64,000 nucleotides of DNA from Panagrolaimus kolymaensis. Lineage: Eukaryota; Nematoda; Chromadorea; Rhabditida; Panagrolaimidae. The number at the start of each line of letters is the position of its first letter. The stretch's first letter is position 1. The DNA lies in NCBI GenBank assembly GCA_028622995.1, contig JAJQJQ010000073.1, positions 248,001 to 312,000 of the forward strand. Reading direction: 5' to 3'. The notes under the pieces are model-generated. The model searched no databases, was not told the DNA's origin, and saw nothing but the letters and a program-made list of their open reading frames with translations. This document shows, one piece after another, positions 13,984 to 25,463 of the stretch. The position numbers and the translations under genes were made by a program.

Positions 13984-15374
13984 TTAACTATGAAGTTGAC
14001 GAAAATCTTCTGGATGATAACATTCTGCAATCAAACGATAAACATGCGCTGGTGAAACAACAGCAGATGGAGTAATAAATAAAGTAATCAACGTTGATGG
14101 AATACGATCAAATAATGGATTTGCGACGAAAACAGTTGGAAATTTGAGAGCTTCTGATGCTGGTAATACATTGGCAGGAGATGCATGAACATTGTATTCA
14201 TCCAAATGAGGAATAAACATAGGAGTAAGTTTATAAGTTGATGCACAAATTAGCACTGGAACAGAATGACGTTTAGCAGCAAGACAAATAGATAAAGTTC
14301 CAGCAGTTGAAACACATGAACCATCAGGAAGAATAGCTGCAGCACATAGAACCACGCGAGTAGTGATTCTCATAGTTGATAAAATATCAGTTGACGGAAT
14401 AATATTAGCTTGAGCATCAACATTATCATCAACGGAATAAAGAAGCTTGGTTTTGACATGCGAAAAGAACTTCTAAAAATGAGAATATTCATTAGAAATA
14501 TCAAGAGCAACTATCAATGCAGCTAATATATCCAAAATCATTAAGAAAAATAAGGAAGATTGAAGCAATCGTAATAAAGAAGGTAAATATTCCACAACTT
14601 GTAATCACCCAACGTATGCCTCTAACGCCTACTCAGACCAATAGCAATAACAAAAACGTACCTTTAAGGTTTCACTTTTACTAAATTTGTAAGTCATAAC
14701 AATATCATTATGCTCAGATATGAGAACGTCCTTGACATCTTGTAAAGCTTTAGTTGATAATTGTTCGCAAGAATTTTCCATTTCATCCTTAAATTCCTTC
14801 ATTGATATAAGAACACAAGCTTTAAGTTGTTTAACATCCATAGAAGCATTAGAATCAGATGGCAAAAACCAAAGACGCTGAAACAAATTTTCATATATAT
14901 TTCTTGCTTGAAAGAGACGAAAAACAAACATTAAGTGAATCAGTTTGAGTCAAAGTTTCATCCATTCCAGATGTTTGTCGAAGAGCTTCTTCTCTAATAA
15001 TTTTAAGCACTGACAAAAGAACATTACGAATCAAAAATTCAGACGAATGAGCAGAATATAATAGTTCACCATCACAAGTCAATATTTCAATAAGTTCTCT
15101 GAAAATTAAACACACATATTACTTATTACCAGTAGTATCATACAAAAAACATACTCAGCAGTTTTGTATTTACCATATAAAATTATATCATGAAAATATT
15201 TGAGAATTCTTATTGCAATCTTACCAGATGATGAACGTTCAGTCCTGAAAAAAGAGTCAAAGTCAATGATTTTACCACAAAATTACCGCGAAAAATAACT
15301 TACATTTTATGAAAATAAAGATTAATTTCATTTCGAAGCTTTTCAAGATTGCTTTGATCAGTAATTCCAGTCAT
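13984..15374 (-). CDS. translation initiation factor eIF2B subunit beta
   Basis: Start at 15374 (MTGITDQSNLEKLRNEI), just after TTTTAGGATATCGAT, a plausible trans-splice acceptor. Several short introns precede a last exon ending at 13984. Diagnostic eIF2B alpha/beta/delta regulatory-subunit features are visible. They include the helical N-terminal half (RELIEILTCDGELLYSAHSS, IREEALRQ) and the Rossmann-like C-terminal half (VVLCAAAILPDGSCVSTAGT). The beta-type end reads FDRIPSTLITLFITPS...YRLIAECYHPEDF. eIF2B is the guanine-nucleotide exchange factor for eIF2 and the target of the integrated stress response. It lies 285 bp upstream of the Cabin1-like start and 382 bp downstream of RTF2, on the same strand. 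Confidence 0.85.
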
Positions 15375-15755
15375 ATCGATATCCTAAAAATTGGTAAAAA
15401 TTACTTAGAAGAAAGAAAAAAATGAAACAAAGTTGCAAACAAAATTCAAAAAAGCTTGATGCAATAAAATTTTTGCATCATCTCCTAAAAATCCTTTTCG
15501 TTTCGAGATTTTCAAATACTAATAACAACAAACTACTGTAACTATGCTTCAAGGTTCTTCCATTGCCATTGGTACTAAAACGACTCCTCCATTTCCTCAC
15601 ACCAACTTTGAGGAAGCCATACCTTATTATTCCCGCCCAACAAGCTTGTGATGACTAAAGCCTTCCTTTTGGTGTAACAAAAAACTTTATATACAAACTA
15701 AACCAAAAAAGCAAAAACAATCAATAATTTCCAAATAAAATTTTAAAACAAAAAT

Positions 15756-16929
15756 TTAAAAGTACAATGGATTATGGGTAACCCAATGAGCTTTAGGTTG
15801 ATTCTTTGCTGCTTCAGATGTAGTGAACATTGATTTGAAAGTTTTGGATACCGTTGGATCATCTTGAATTGATTTGGCATCTGGTTTACGCTTGAGTTCT
15901 TTTTTCTCTTCTTTCACTTGATGCTTTTCTTTAGTTGAATGAGTGGCTAAAATGGAAACGAAAATTAGACGTTAATGATCTTGAAAGATTTCCATCAATG
16001 GAGAGAGGTATCTCCATTATGGAAGATATGTAATGAAGCAAAATTCACATTATTGGTAATAGTAAGTAACTATGAACATGGTAAATTCAATCGTAATCAT
16101 TTTAGCAATCAAACCACATGCTTGCACCCAATTGGCATAATGAGAATTTTTGCACCATTGCATAATCGAAGAAAGCAAAACATACCCTTTTCAATTTCTG
16201 GATTAATCGAAGGACCTTCAGCAACATCATTTTTGACAGCAGATTTCTTCGCCTTTTTAGTAAGGACTTCTTCAGCAACTTTTGCTACATATTCTTTAAG
16301 CAGTTCACCTTCAGCATTCAATTGAACGACGTTGGATTTATTAAGAATTCCACCACAACCATGACATGTATCAGTTTTGATTTCTTGCATTGCTTTTTCA
16401 GAGAATACACAGCCACATTCCCAATTAACAACAAAAGGATATGAACCATTCATATTTAAACCAGTAATAGGACAAACAAATGGAGTTTCATTTAAATCCT
16501 TGTAAACATCGCCCTGAAAAGATAAATCGTTAGAACAGAAAGGATACGTAAAATGAAAACCAACCTTATCTGGGCCATTATCTTTCCAAGCTTTATTTTC
16601 AGTTAATTTGAGTTCTTTAACATCACTGAGAGACTTGATATGAACTGTGGAAGGATTTTTGGCTAAAGTTTTGTACAGCCGACCTTCAAGGATTGCTTCT
16701 TTATTGTATAATCTGAAACATAACTACCATCATTAGTTGTTCATAAAAAAGCAATAAATACATACCTTCCAAGTTTACAAGCAACAATAGGTTTCTTCAA
16801 AGGTTCATTCGTCATTTGACAGTTTCTCCATTTATGAGCATCTTTAACTTTCTTATCCAATTTTTCTGTCTTTTTCTTATGCCGAACAAGTTCACATCGT
16901 TTTGGAATACTTCCTCCATCAGCTCCCAT
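15756..16929 (-). CDS. replication termination factor 2 (RTF2)
   Basis: Start MGADGGSIPKRCELVRHKKK is the hallmark N-terminus of RTF2. Four exons give the usual layout. First is a U-box/RING-like first half (CQMTNEPLKKPIVACKLGRL). The second modified RING reads CPITGLNMNG...WECGCVFSEKAM...CHGCGG. A basic tail ends THNPLYF at 15756. RTF2 is a replisome-associated nuclear factor; in yeast it stabilises forks at the RTS1 barrier, and in animals it is removed by DDI1/2 proteases at stalled forks. The gene heads a same-strand trio with eIF2B-beta and the Cabin1-like gene. Downstream spacing of 382 bp is compatible with an operon but wider than typical. Confidence 0.88.
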
Positions 16930-17616
16930 TGTAAAATTTTTGATAAAAATTCTGTATAAAAAATTTATTGAAAAAAAATTCAATCAATCAAACAACAGCA
17001 GCAAAAAAAAGTGAAGAAAGAAAAATGTTTGCATCAATTGAAACTGTCGTTTCAAGAAATATTTTTAGAAGAGATTATGAAATTTTTTTGTTGTTCAAAG
17101 TTTTGCAATACAAAAAATGGAAGCATTTTATTAAGTTAAATTTTTTTGATAAAGCAAATATTTACTAACAAACTTGGTTGCAACGTAAATTAAAGAGTTC
17201 AAAAAAGCTTCAGTTTCTTGATAAATTGTTTTTTGATTAAAAACTTGACTCATTTTTGATATATGTACATAGTTTTATCACATAGAGAACAACTTTTAGA
17301 TCTCCTTTTTTATTTGCTTTTAAAAATCAAGTAATTCATAAACAAAGATTCCATAGTGGCTTTCTAATTAATTGAGAGAGAGGAACGCGGCATATGTGAA
17401 GGTCGTTATTGACGAGGATAAAGGTTAACGACAGCTGAAGTTTAATTTTAAAGTAAATTAGTACTTCTGGTTGTTTACTTGTACATATGAAACATAATAA
17501 TTTTATTCAAAAATGGCAATACGTTTATAATAACAAGGTATCAATAAACACAATAGAAACAAAATTAACAATATAAATGAAAGACAACAAAAAAGAACAT
17601 ATGAAAAACAAATAAC
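16930..17616. other. intergenic, AT-rich
   Basis: Space upstream of RTF2 and downstream of the small basic protein gene. Short open frames here have no coding character. No repeat or RNA gene is seen. Confidence 0.5.
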
Positions 17617-18132
17617 TTAAATTTCAGATTCAAGCTTAGGTGGTTTTGGTTTTGTTGTTGGAAGACGAGGAAGGATTCTTCGAAAATCACGTTGAGATAT
17701 TTCAATAAATGCAGGAGTACATGAACGATTTTTAATAACAAGTTTGACAGGAAATGAACCAGTAGTAAATCCTAGATGCGGTCCTTGTGAAGCTTGTTGA
17801 GCTTTAAACTTTTCAATTTGTTCAGGAGTATATACACTAGCACGTTGAGGTTTCGTTGAAGCATCAGCAATAGTTTGACGACCAAGCTTTGAAGATGATT
17901 TTTTCACAATCTTTTCTTTCTTATTCTTCTGTTTTTGGAATGGAGTTTTTTCACTAAAACTTTCTTCAAGAATGCGTTTAGGTGAAGTTCTAACAATTTC
18001 ATATGTTGTTCGTTCAGGTGTAACAGAGTTTCGTCGAAGTCGAAGTTTCTTGATTGGTGAAAGTTTTTTGATTGGTGAAAGATTTTTGATTGGTGAAAGT
18101 TTTTTAGATGCACGTTTACGTCGTCGAGTCAT
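17617..18132 (-). CDS. small basic protein with tandem SPIK repeats, unrecognised
   Basis: A single-exon 171-aa frame starting MTRRRKRASK, with a TTTTTTAG acceptor about 15 nt upstream of the start, consistent with a trans-spliced gene. Residues 12-29 are three direct repeats of LSPIK(K/N), encoded by three 18-bp DNA repeats. SPIK, TPER and TSPK are proline-directed kinase sites. The first half is highly basic; the C-terminal third (GFTTGSFPVKLVIKN...RDFRRILPRLP) looks folded. Composition suggests a nuclear, perhaps DNA-associated, protein, but no family is recognised. Confidence 0.6.
   Translation of the reverse strand: MTRRRKRASKKLSPIKNLSPIKKLSPIKKLRLRRNSVTPERTTYEIVRTSPKRILEESFSEKTPFQKQKNKKEKIVKKSSSKLGRQTIADASTKPQRASVYTPEQIEKFKAQQASQGPHLGFTTGSFPVKLVIKNRSCTPAFIEISQRDFRRILPRLPTTKPKPPKLESEI
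18053..18106 (-). repeat. three 18-bp tandem repeats inside the SPIK protein
   Basis: Three head-to-tail copies of an 18-bp unit beginning ATTGGTGAAAG (plus strand) at 18053, 18071 and 18089, differing at one or two bases. Translated on the minus strand they give the LSPIK repeats, so the expansion stays in frame. Confidence 0.85.
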
Positions 18133-18714
18133 CTTGAATTTGAGAGCCTAAAAAATAAAAAGTTAGATATGTATTATGTAAATTTATTAATAAAATTTCT
18201 TTTTCTTTATTTCAGAAACGAAAACACGGAAACAAACAAAAAAAGTTGCAAAAAGAAAATCTCAAAATTTAGGAATGATGAATGTTTAATGACAAAACGC
18301 CACTGATTGTTAAGAAATAGTATGCATATTTCAAATATTTTTATGAAATAAAATTAATAAGTTTTTAACTTTAATTTGTTTTTAAAATTCCCACTAATAT
18401 TGGTTCATAGAGTAACCGGTGATTTTTTATAGCCCGTTTTAATAACTAATAAGAAAATTCATTGGTTTGTTGTTTAAACTTTTTGCAATGATAAAATAAA
18501 GTTATTTGAGAACAATTTTTTTGACAAGTTTAACTTTTAATTGTTGGGAAATTTGTTCTTCACTTTTTTCGATGCTTATAATTTTATTATTACTTGTTTA
18601 CATGCATCGCTAATCTTTGAATATTTTTATGAAAACAAAAACATGGCAACAAATTGTATGAAAAGCACAAACACAAAACAAAAAAAACAAAACAAATGCT
18701 ATGTCAAATTTTTT
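18133..18714. other. intergenic, AT-rich
   Basis: Space between the SPIK protein start and the MATH-BTB stop. Nothing beyond AT-rich low-complexity sequence is seen. Confidence 0.5.
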
Positions 18715-19974
18715 TTACTGAAATTCCATATCAAATAATTCTGCTTTGAGAGAAGCATCCAAACTTTTAAAGTTGATATCAGTATTTTTATCTCTTTTAG
18801 CTTTAAGGATAAAATCGAGACATTTTTGTTTTAGCTTTTGAGCATTCAACCTTATCGTTGCATTAGCAATATCAATGCAACTTTCATAATTAAGTTTATC
18901 ACCAAGGATCGATTCAGTTTTATCCTGTAAAATAAAATTATTTAAAGCGATTTTAAGATATTTAATAAAAAAATTACTTTGAGATTCTCAACTCCATATA
19001 AATCTCCAAATTTTATTAGCTCAAACAAATCTTCGTTGCTGAGATCTTGTAAAGGATGGTTGTTGTCATAACAAAATGCTACAGCGGCGTTGACAACATC
19101 AAATAGAAAATCTTTAATTTGAATTTCATAGCATGTTTCAATATTGGATACGGTATTACCAAGATTGGTGAATTTTTGATGAATGATTGCTTTATGAACC
19201 TGAAAGAAATAAGCAAATGCCAATAAACGAAGAAATTAAAGAAAAAGGTTCCATACAGATATTTTTCGACCATTAACAACAAATTTCAAATCATTTTTTT
19301 TAGTGTATACGATATCATCATTATGATCATCGAGAGTGATTATATCAACTGGTGATAGCGTATCCTTTTCAATAAGTGTTATTGTGCCCTTTACAATTAC
19401 TTCAAATGCATCATCTTTCATAAGAGGGTTACTACCAACATCATTGATAACATCATAATAAAAAGAATTAAGAATTAATTTTTTATAAATTACGCGCTTT
19501 GAAAAACGAGCTGTGGGAGTAGTAATAATATAATTTGCTTGTACATATTTGTTATGGGGAAATTGAAGAGATAAGCCGATAGAAAAATTTTTGTCAGCAT
19601 GTTCTGGATGATAGAATATATAAATGTAGTATTTTAAATCTGGGCAACCATCAACATTGTATAGTTCGCTTCCAAGTGAACGAAAATCGTGGATTTTAAA
19701 AACATTTCGAGGAATATTCCATGATTTTTCAAATGGATAACATTTTTCCTAAAAAACAAATAAAACTCAATTAGAATAACTAAGGATCTAAAAAAAAGTT
19801 ACATTTTTAGAATCAGTACTTGCTTCTTCAATACATGATTTTTTTGATTGAGAAGGACCATCTACGGAATTTATTTGAGATGTATCATTAGCAGAAATAT
19901 TTGTAGGACGCTTTCGGATATTATCATCACTTGATGATCCTGTGTGAAGCTGATTCTTAGCCATATTAAAAATT
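18715..19974 (-). CDS. MATH-BTB domain protein
   Basis: Start MAKNQLHTGSSSDDN at 19974 and stop at 18715. Several exons join through TTTTAG-type acceptors. After a Ser-rich N-terminus with a KRP-type basic patch comes a MATH/TRAF-like beta domain (ending GTITLIEKDTLSPVDIITLD). A BTB/POZ domain follows (NDDIVYTKKNDLKFVVNGRK, VHKAIIHQKF), then BACK-like helices (CIDIANATIRLNAQKLKQKC). MATH-BTB proteins are cullin-3 substrate adaptors, with the MATH part choosing the target. The family is greatly expanded in nematodes, and its members are often pathogen- or stress-associated, so orthology is not claimed. The BTB start VYTKKNDLKF is somewhat divergent. Confidence 0.75.
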
Positions 19975-20354
19975 GTAGCGCAAAATAGGAAAAAAAGAAA
20001 AAAAAGTGAGGTAATTAAAATTTTGTGATTTGAGTGAGTATGCAATCATGGGCCAGTTTTTTGTTTGTTAATAAAAATATACAAAACATTTTTGAGTATG
20101 GCCTAGGAATTTTTCACACCGTCTAAAACCATAATTATAATTTTGTTTACTCGTTGCATCTTCTTCTCTTTTTTTGTTTATTTATTGCGTCCTTCTGGCA
20201 AAGTAAACAAAAACATACATGTTTTCGCGAAAGACATTTTTTGTTATCTTGCATTGATATAAAGATATTGTAAAAACCGACATATTTATTTATGATCAAA
20301 AAATTTATTTTTATTAGTAAATTAAAATTTCAACTCAATTATAAATTTATTTTG

Positions 20355-21768
20355 TTAAAGTTCATCTTTCTTAAAAATGGGTAAAACAGCGGGTGGGCCT
20401 TGGAAAATTTGATCAGCATTTTCACTTTCTTCAACGCTTACAATTCCATCATTATTGAAATCTAAAATCCATCCAAATCCTGGATCGCGTTTACGCCCTT
20501 CTTTTTCCTGCTTTTTCTTGCTGCTTGATTTTTCAGCCAATTGGGTTCGCTGTTTCGCTGCGTTTTCCATGGATGCTTGATCCCTTTCAATGACTTGCTT
20601 AAATTCCACAAAATTAACTTTTGTATCGCCATTTGCATCAAAATATGTGATGTAATATTTTGCAGCGAGAACATTATCAATATCTTCATTACTCCAAGTT
20701 TTACCAAATTCTTTTCTCATTGTTTCAGCAAATCGAACGAGTTCGCTTTCCGTGATATAAGTATCATTATTGGAATCCATAAATTGGAATTGCTTTTCAA
20801 GGCTCCATTCTTCAACTTCCAACATTTCTATATTGAATGTAAGCCAATGTTCATCATTTGGAATATTTTTCCAAACTAAAAAATTATTTTTAAAAAAAAG
20901 TTTACAAGAAGCAAAGATTTGAGGGGCACAGGACGCAAAAAAATTTTTTGAAGAAAAATGCAATTTTTTGAGGGCAAATTTTTCCATTTTTTCCATTCTT
21001 TTTTTGATTTCCTTGGCAAATATTTATTTTCCACTCACTCACCTTTTGATTTATTTTTTCTGCTTAAACGAAATGGAACACTAATCTTTCTTAATTCTGT
21101 ATCACACATTCCTCTCATGCCTTTATCAAGTCCAGGCATAACCATGCCTGTTCCAAGTTGAATTCGAATTGGGTTGCGACCATAAGTTTGATCAAATTTT
21201 TTGCCATCTTCAAGAAAGCCTTTATAATGGAAGGTAATGAAATCAAGGCGTTTAGCAGCTCGAGGGCATGCAGCTGGACGCCAAGTTTTTTCAATCTAAA
21301 ATCAAAGTTTGTTTTACTTGGATATTAAAAATTAGGGGCGACTTACTTTAATATCAAGTGGACCACCATTCGATGTTTCTTCCAATGCTCGAATTTGAGA
21401 AGCAGTCATGGGTTTGCCTTCACCTCGAAGTTCAATAATTGGAATAGCATCTTCAGGCTTTTTCTTTTTTCCTACTGCATTAGCTGCGGCTAAATCAACT
21501 TCCACCGTACCAGCCACATCCGCCGCTAACGCTAAAATTTTGTTTTAAAAAATAACTATTTTTCTTTATCAAACAAAAAAATTAAACTATAAAAAAGATT
21601 TTTTTGTGGTTAAAAAAAATGTTCTTAAAAAGTCATTGTTAGAAAAGCTAGTTTTAAAAAAAGCTTTTCGCTCATTTGTTTGTTGCTAATATTTTTGTGT
21701 ATATTAAAAAGCTTACCTAAATCCAATCCTATTATCAGCAAACAAAAAATTAAAAATAATTGTGTCAT
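20355..21768 (-). CDS. ER-resident FKBP peptidyl-prolyl isomerase with EF-hands and KDEL
   Basis: Four exons join in phase (21768-21717, 21531-21347, 21295-21043, 20875-20355) to give 336 aa. Residues 1-17 (MTQLFLIFCLLIIGLDL) form a signal peptide. An FKBP domain follows, with HYKGFLEDGKKFDQT and MVMPGLDKGMRGM. The Trp usually found in the active-site floor is Leu here, as in several ER FKBPs. Three canonical EF loops come next: DSNNDTYITESE, DANGDTKVNFVE and DFNNDGIVSVEE. The last four residues are KDEL, the ER retrieval signal. Together this defines an FKBP7/9/10/14-type ER chaperone, probably acting on collagen or other secretory proteins with Ca2+ control. Confidence 0.88.
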
Positions 21769-23348
21769 GATGAAAAATCTAATAACAAAAAAATTTCAAA
21801 AAGATTGTTCTTCTTTTCTTTCAAAAATTTTAAGTGAGAAAGAAAAATATTAGACAGAAGTGAACGTGAAGATAGATGGATCAATATTTCAATAATGGCA
21901 ACCAGCAAGTAACAACAACAGCGAAAAATAAAAGTGACCACTTTTTCTTCAATCCATTTCCATGCTTTTTTTTCTCTCCACGACGCAGAAGAAAGAATCT
22001 TTCATTCTCAAAGGTGGAGTTGACCTTGGATGGAAAAATAAAATGAATGAGGCTCTCAAAAAAATTTTCTTCTTTAATATCGTCGTTTTTAATATGTTTC
22101 TCTTCGTGTGTCCTGGATTTGACCTATCTTGAATTGCATCGTCGCCGCTGTTGCTGTGTGTTTTTTTAGGTGTCATTTTATATGTTTTTTATAGCTTTCA
22201 AAAATTTGTTTCTAAATATTAATGATTTTTTTATTTAAAAATTTTTTAGACAAATGATAAAGAATTTGAGAAAGTGAACGGTTCAGAAAAAGAAATATTA
22301 AATTACACAAAAAAATAAATAAACGCAAAGAGTGTGTTTCATGTATGTTCAAACATAATTGCTGACATGACAAAGCAAAGAGTTTGTTTTGATTAGAGGT
22401 TTATTAATTTATTAAAACAGTTTTATTAAAACTCATTCCTTGAAAAAGGAATTTTAGATTTTGAGCCAGAAATGATCTAAAAAGTTGCGTTGATTTTTTC
22501 TTTAATAAAATAAAAGAAAGCATAAAAATCATAAGAAAATGCAGCGTTATACAATTTTAGCTCACAAATGAAATCTATCAATAAATATTGGTTGTTATTT
22601 TGTGCTTTAAAAATTCTTTTTGCTGGTGTTATGAATATTAGGTATGGAGAGAAATGTTGATGAGAAGAAGTAATTTTTTTTTTTCATTCAAACTTTGTTT
22701 ATTTTCTGTAAGACAAATGGAATTTCTTTTAATATTTAGAAAAACTTATATTTTTTAAAACAAATTTTGACCGAACTTTAACCCTCTAATTTCTGTTGTT
22801 AAAAAATTCTTGGTTTTTTTTTGTCAATTTTATGAAAACAACCTTTAAACCGAAATATGGTGAATGCTGGGCTTTTATGAGAATATTTTATGGATTGCCG
22901 ACGAAGACCGGGCGCCAGCCGATGAGTTAGAAGGAGCTGTCGATAAAGGTTATTTTTTCAAGCTTTAGTTCAGTGCGCAAAAGACACAACAACAAAAAAT
23001 TTCAAAATTGGATTTGGATGATGAATGGGGAAGAAGATGATGCAAAAAAAATAAAGTAAAGAAATGCGTAAAAATATAATAATAAAGTAAGCAACGCAGG
23101 GGCAAACAAAAGGAAAGCAAAAAGAGTGGATTGGGTTTTTGCAAGACACATTTCAATCATTGCCAATGACACATACACCGTTTTTTCGCCTTTCAATTTT
23201 TTCTTACTTTTTTTTGCTCTAATCTCATTCGTTTTTTATATTTTTTTTGACTTCTATCCATTTTTTAAATATTTTCTTTTTTTAAATTTATGATAAAGAA
23301 GCATGAAAAAATAAAATTTTATTTACCTTTTTTAAACCACTCTTTTTC
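21769..23348. other. intergenic, AT-rich, with one GC-richer patch
   Basis: No gene is supported. A GC-richer patch of about 60 bases at 22893-22950 (GACGAAGACCGGGCGCCAGC and surroundings) stands out against the background. It contains no long open frame and may be an orphan exon, an RNA or a repeat remnant. The rest is A/T low complexity. Confidence 0.45.
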
Positions 23349-23447
23349 AATCATTACTAACTAAGGGTGGAAACGGGACGACTTTTTCCCGTTCCATCCC
23401 GGGACCATACACTTCGTCCTGTCCCGTTTACACCCTTAATCATTACT
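23349..23447. mobile_element. miniature hAT-like foldback element
   Basis: A roughly 79-bp element (23359-23437) lies between two direct copies of AATCATTACT (23349-23358 and 23438-23447). Its ends are imperfect inverted repeats: CTAAGGGTGGAAACGGGAC on the left, and on the right the complement of TTAAGGGTGTAAACGGGAC. The middle is also GC-rich (CCCGTTCCATCCCGGGACC). A target duplication of 8-10 bp and TAAGGGTG-type ends fit a non-autonomous hAT-like MITE, but no transposase is present to prove the superfamily. Confidence 0.65.
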
Positions 23448-23584
23448 CATTTTTTATTTCATAACGTGCCTTATCGTGAAATATCCAATAATTTTTATGT
23501 GTGTAAATTAACAATGCGCTTTATTTGACATTTTTTAGACTCGTTTGATCAGTATTACATTTGATATTTTCTAATTTGATAAAA

Positions 23585-24366
23585 ATGTTCCCTTTATTTA
23601 AATCCGAAAAAAACAAATCAATTCCATTTTTAAATTTACCATTATTGATTCAAGAACGATTTGCTGAACTCTGTGATTCTCAAACTCTCCTAAATTTTTC
23701 ACAAATTAATCAACGCACAAAATGGTTATCTCGAAAACGAGAAGTTAGGGAAAGCTTAAGAGTTTATGATAAAGCTACTAATATGGTAGGCGATTTGATT
23801 GGCATTATGATTCACAATTTTATTCATAAAAATCTGGAAGTTTTTGGACATTTGGGTATTCATATTAAGAAAACTCCTCAAGAAAATATTTTTAACGGAA
23901 TATTAAAAACTTATTCAACTTTATCTGTCAGTGGTGGTATTGGCAATATAATTGAAATTTCAAAGCACTTAGTTGGACCGAATGTTATGCAGATTTCCTT
24001 ATTCGTTTCATTTTCACTCGATATGGATGTTGAAGAACAGAAACAAAAAATAAACATGCTTGTCGACATCTTATTTCCGGTCAAAAAAATATTGTAAGTT
24101 ATTGGTGTTTTATTTTTTGTCTTCTTAGAATTAAAAATTTTAGCATTTACCTTTCTTGTCACGGAACTAGTGAAATCATGAAAAATGAACTTATGAAATT
24201 GACAGCGAGGCCAGCAAAATTTAAATGCAAAAAATATGATGAATATGATCTTGTGGTCAGCATTTCTGACAGCGCAAATGAAAACAACCTTTGGATCCAA
24301 GAACCAAAAAAGAACAAATTAAAAAATTTTTTATTTTCAAAATTTGACCAATTTCGTAACTTTTAA
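23585..24366 (+). CDS. F-box-like nematode protein
   Basis: Two exons (23585-24093 and 24144-24366) joined at GTAAGT...TTTTAG give about 243 aa. Residues near 14-45 read FLNLPLLIQERFAELCDSQT LLNFSQINQRTKW (in two parts), the L-P-x-x-L plus helical pattern of an F-box. The remainder is an alpha/beta region without a recognised fold, as in the many fast-evolving nematode F-box proteins. Expected role: substrate adaptor for SCF ubiquitin ligase. It has no obvious operon partner. The F-box is divergent, so the call is moderate. Confidence 0.55.
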
Positions 24367-25463
24367 TCATTTTGCGATATCACATTCTTCTTTGTTCTTC
24401 AACTGTTATTTTTAAATTTACTACTACACACTTCCTATTTTCAGCATGTTCAATAATGACGAAATGAACTTTATTTTAGAAACAACTATTTAATAAAAGT
24501 TCAGCTTTTTTCTTTTTACATTTTGTCAGATATTTTCGAATTGTTTATGTTTGTTGCATTTTTTTTGTTGCTTTTTGTTTCAATAAACATATTATATATA
24601 TTTTATTTTAAAAGTTTTGTCCATTTTTAGAGACGGGTTTTTTAAATAAGTGAATCTAAGGTGGAAAAAATAAAATTCAAAGCATAATTTGATTAGAGAA
24701 AGCCTACAAAAAATTTTTTTCCGTTTTTAACAAGATTGGCTCATAATTTTAAAAATAGTTTTGAAATGAATTATTAGCGACTCCAAAATTATAATCATTT
24801 CATATTTTAGATGGAAGGTTCTTAAAGGGTTTTACTATAAAAGCTATAAATACAAATGTACCAAATGGTTAAAATCTCACAAAAAAATAAAATAAAAACG
24901 TAGGTTTTAGATGATCATGCATGGCTAAAATTTAATACATTACTAAAAAATTTTTATTTTTTTCAGCGATAATTATTGCCGATGGCTTTTTTTCGATTAA
25001 CTTGGATGAAAAAAAAAAACAAAAAGCAAAAAATGAAAAAATGTTTCAGCGATGATTTCTGCATCGATTTTATTCTTTTGCTTCGCTAAGTCCTGCAGCA
25101 ACTGCACACTTGCCTTTTTTTAAATTTTTTAATTTATGTAAAACTAAAGTTTTATTTTAAACTTTAAAAGCAGCTTTAAAAATCATTGATGCTTTCTTTC
25201 TTTGTTTCTTTTAAAGTGTCGAAGTGTCATTCTAAAATTGTGTTTTTTTTGCCGATTAAAAAAAGAAAAAGAAATATGGAACCAATCAATGATCGCTGAT
25301 AAGCGGAAACAAGGAACAATGAGAAAAGCTATTCGAATGATCTTTGAAAATGCTCATTCTTTATTGTTTTTTTTTCCGCGAGCAATTCTGATTGCAACCA
25401 CTTTGAACACTGGAAAATATTTTAAGGTTGAAACGAAAAAATAAATTTCAGAAAATAAAAAAT
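24367..25463. other. intergenic, AT-rich
   Basis: Space before the first CLN3 gene. There is a TTTCAG acceptor at about 25446-25451, 12 nt before the CLN3 start codon, a likely spliced-leader acceptor. No other feature is seen. Confidence 0.5.

Noticed and set aside
22965..23196. Two overlapping minus-strand hydrophobic frames
   Set aside because: Low-complexity Leu/Phe translations with no acceptor, no conserved motif and overlapping frames of equal quality.
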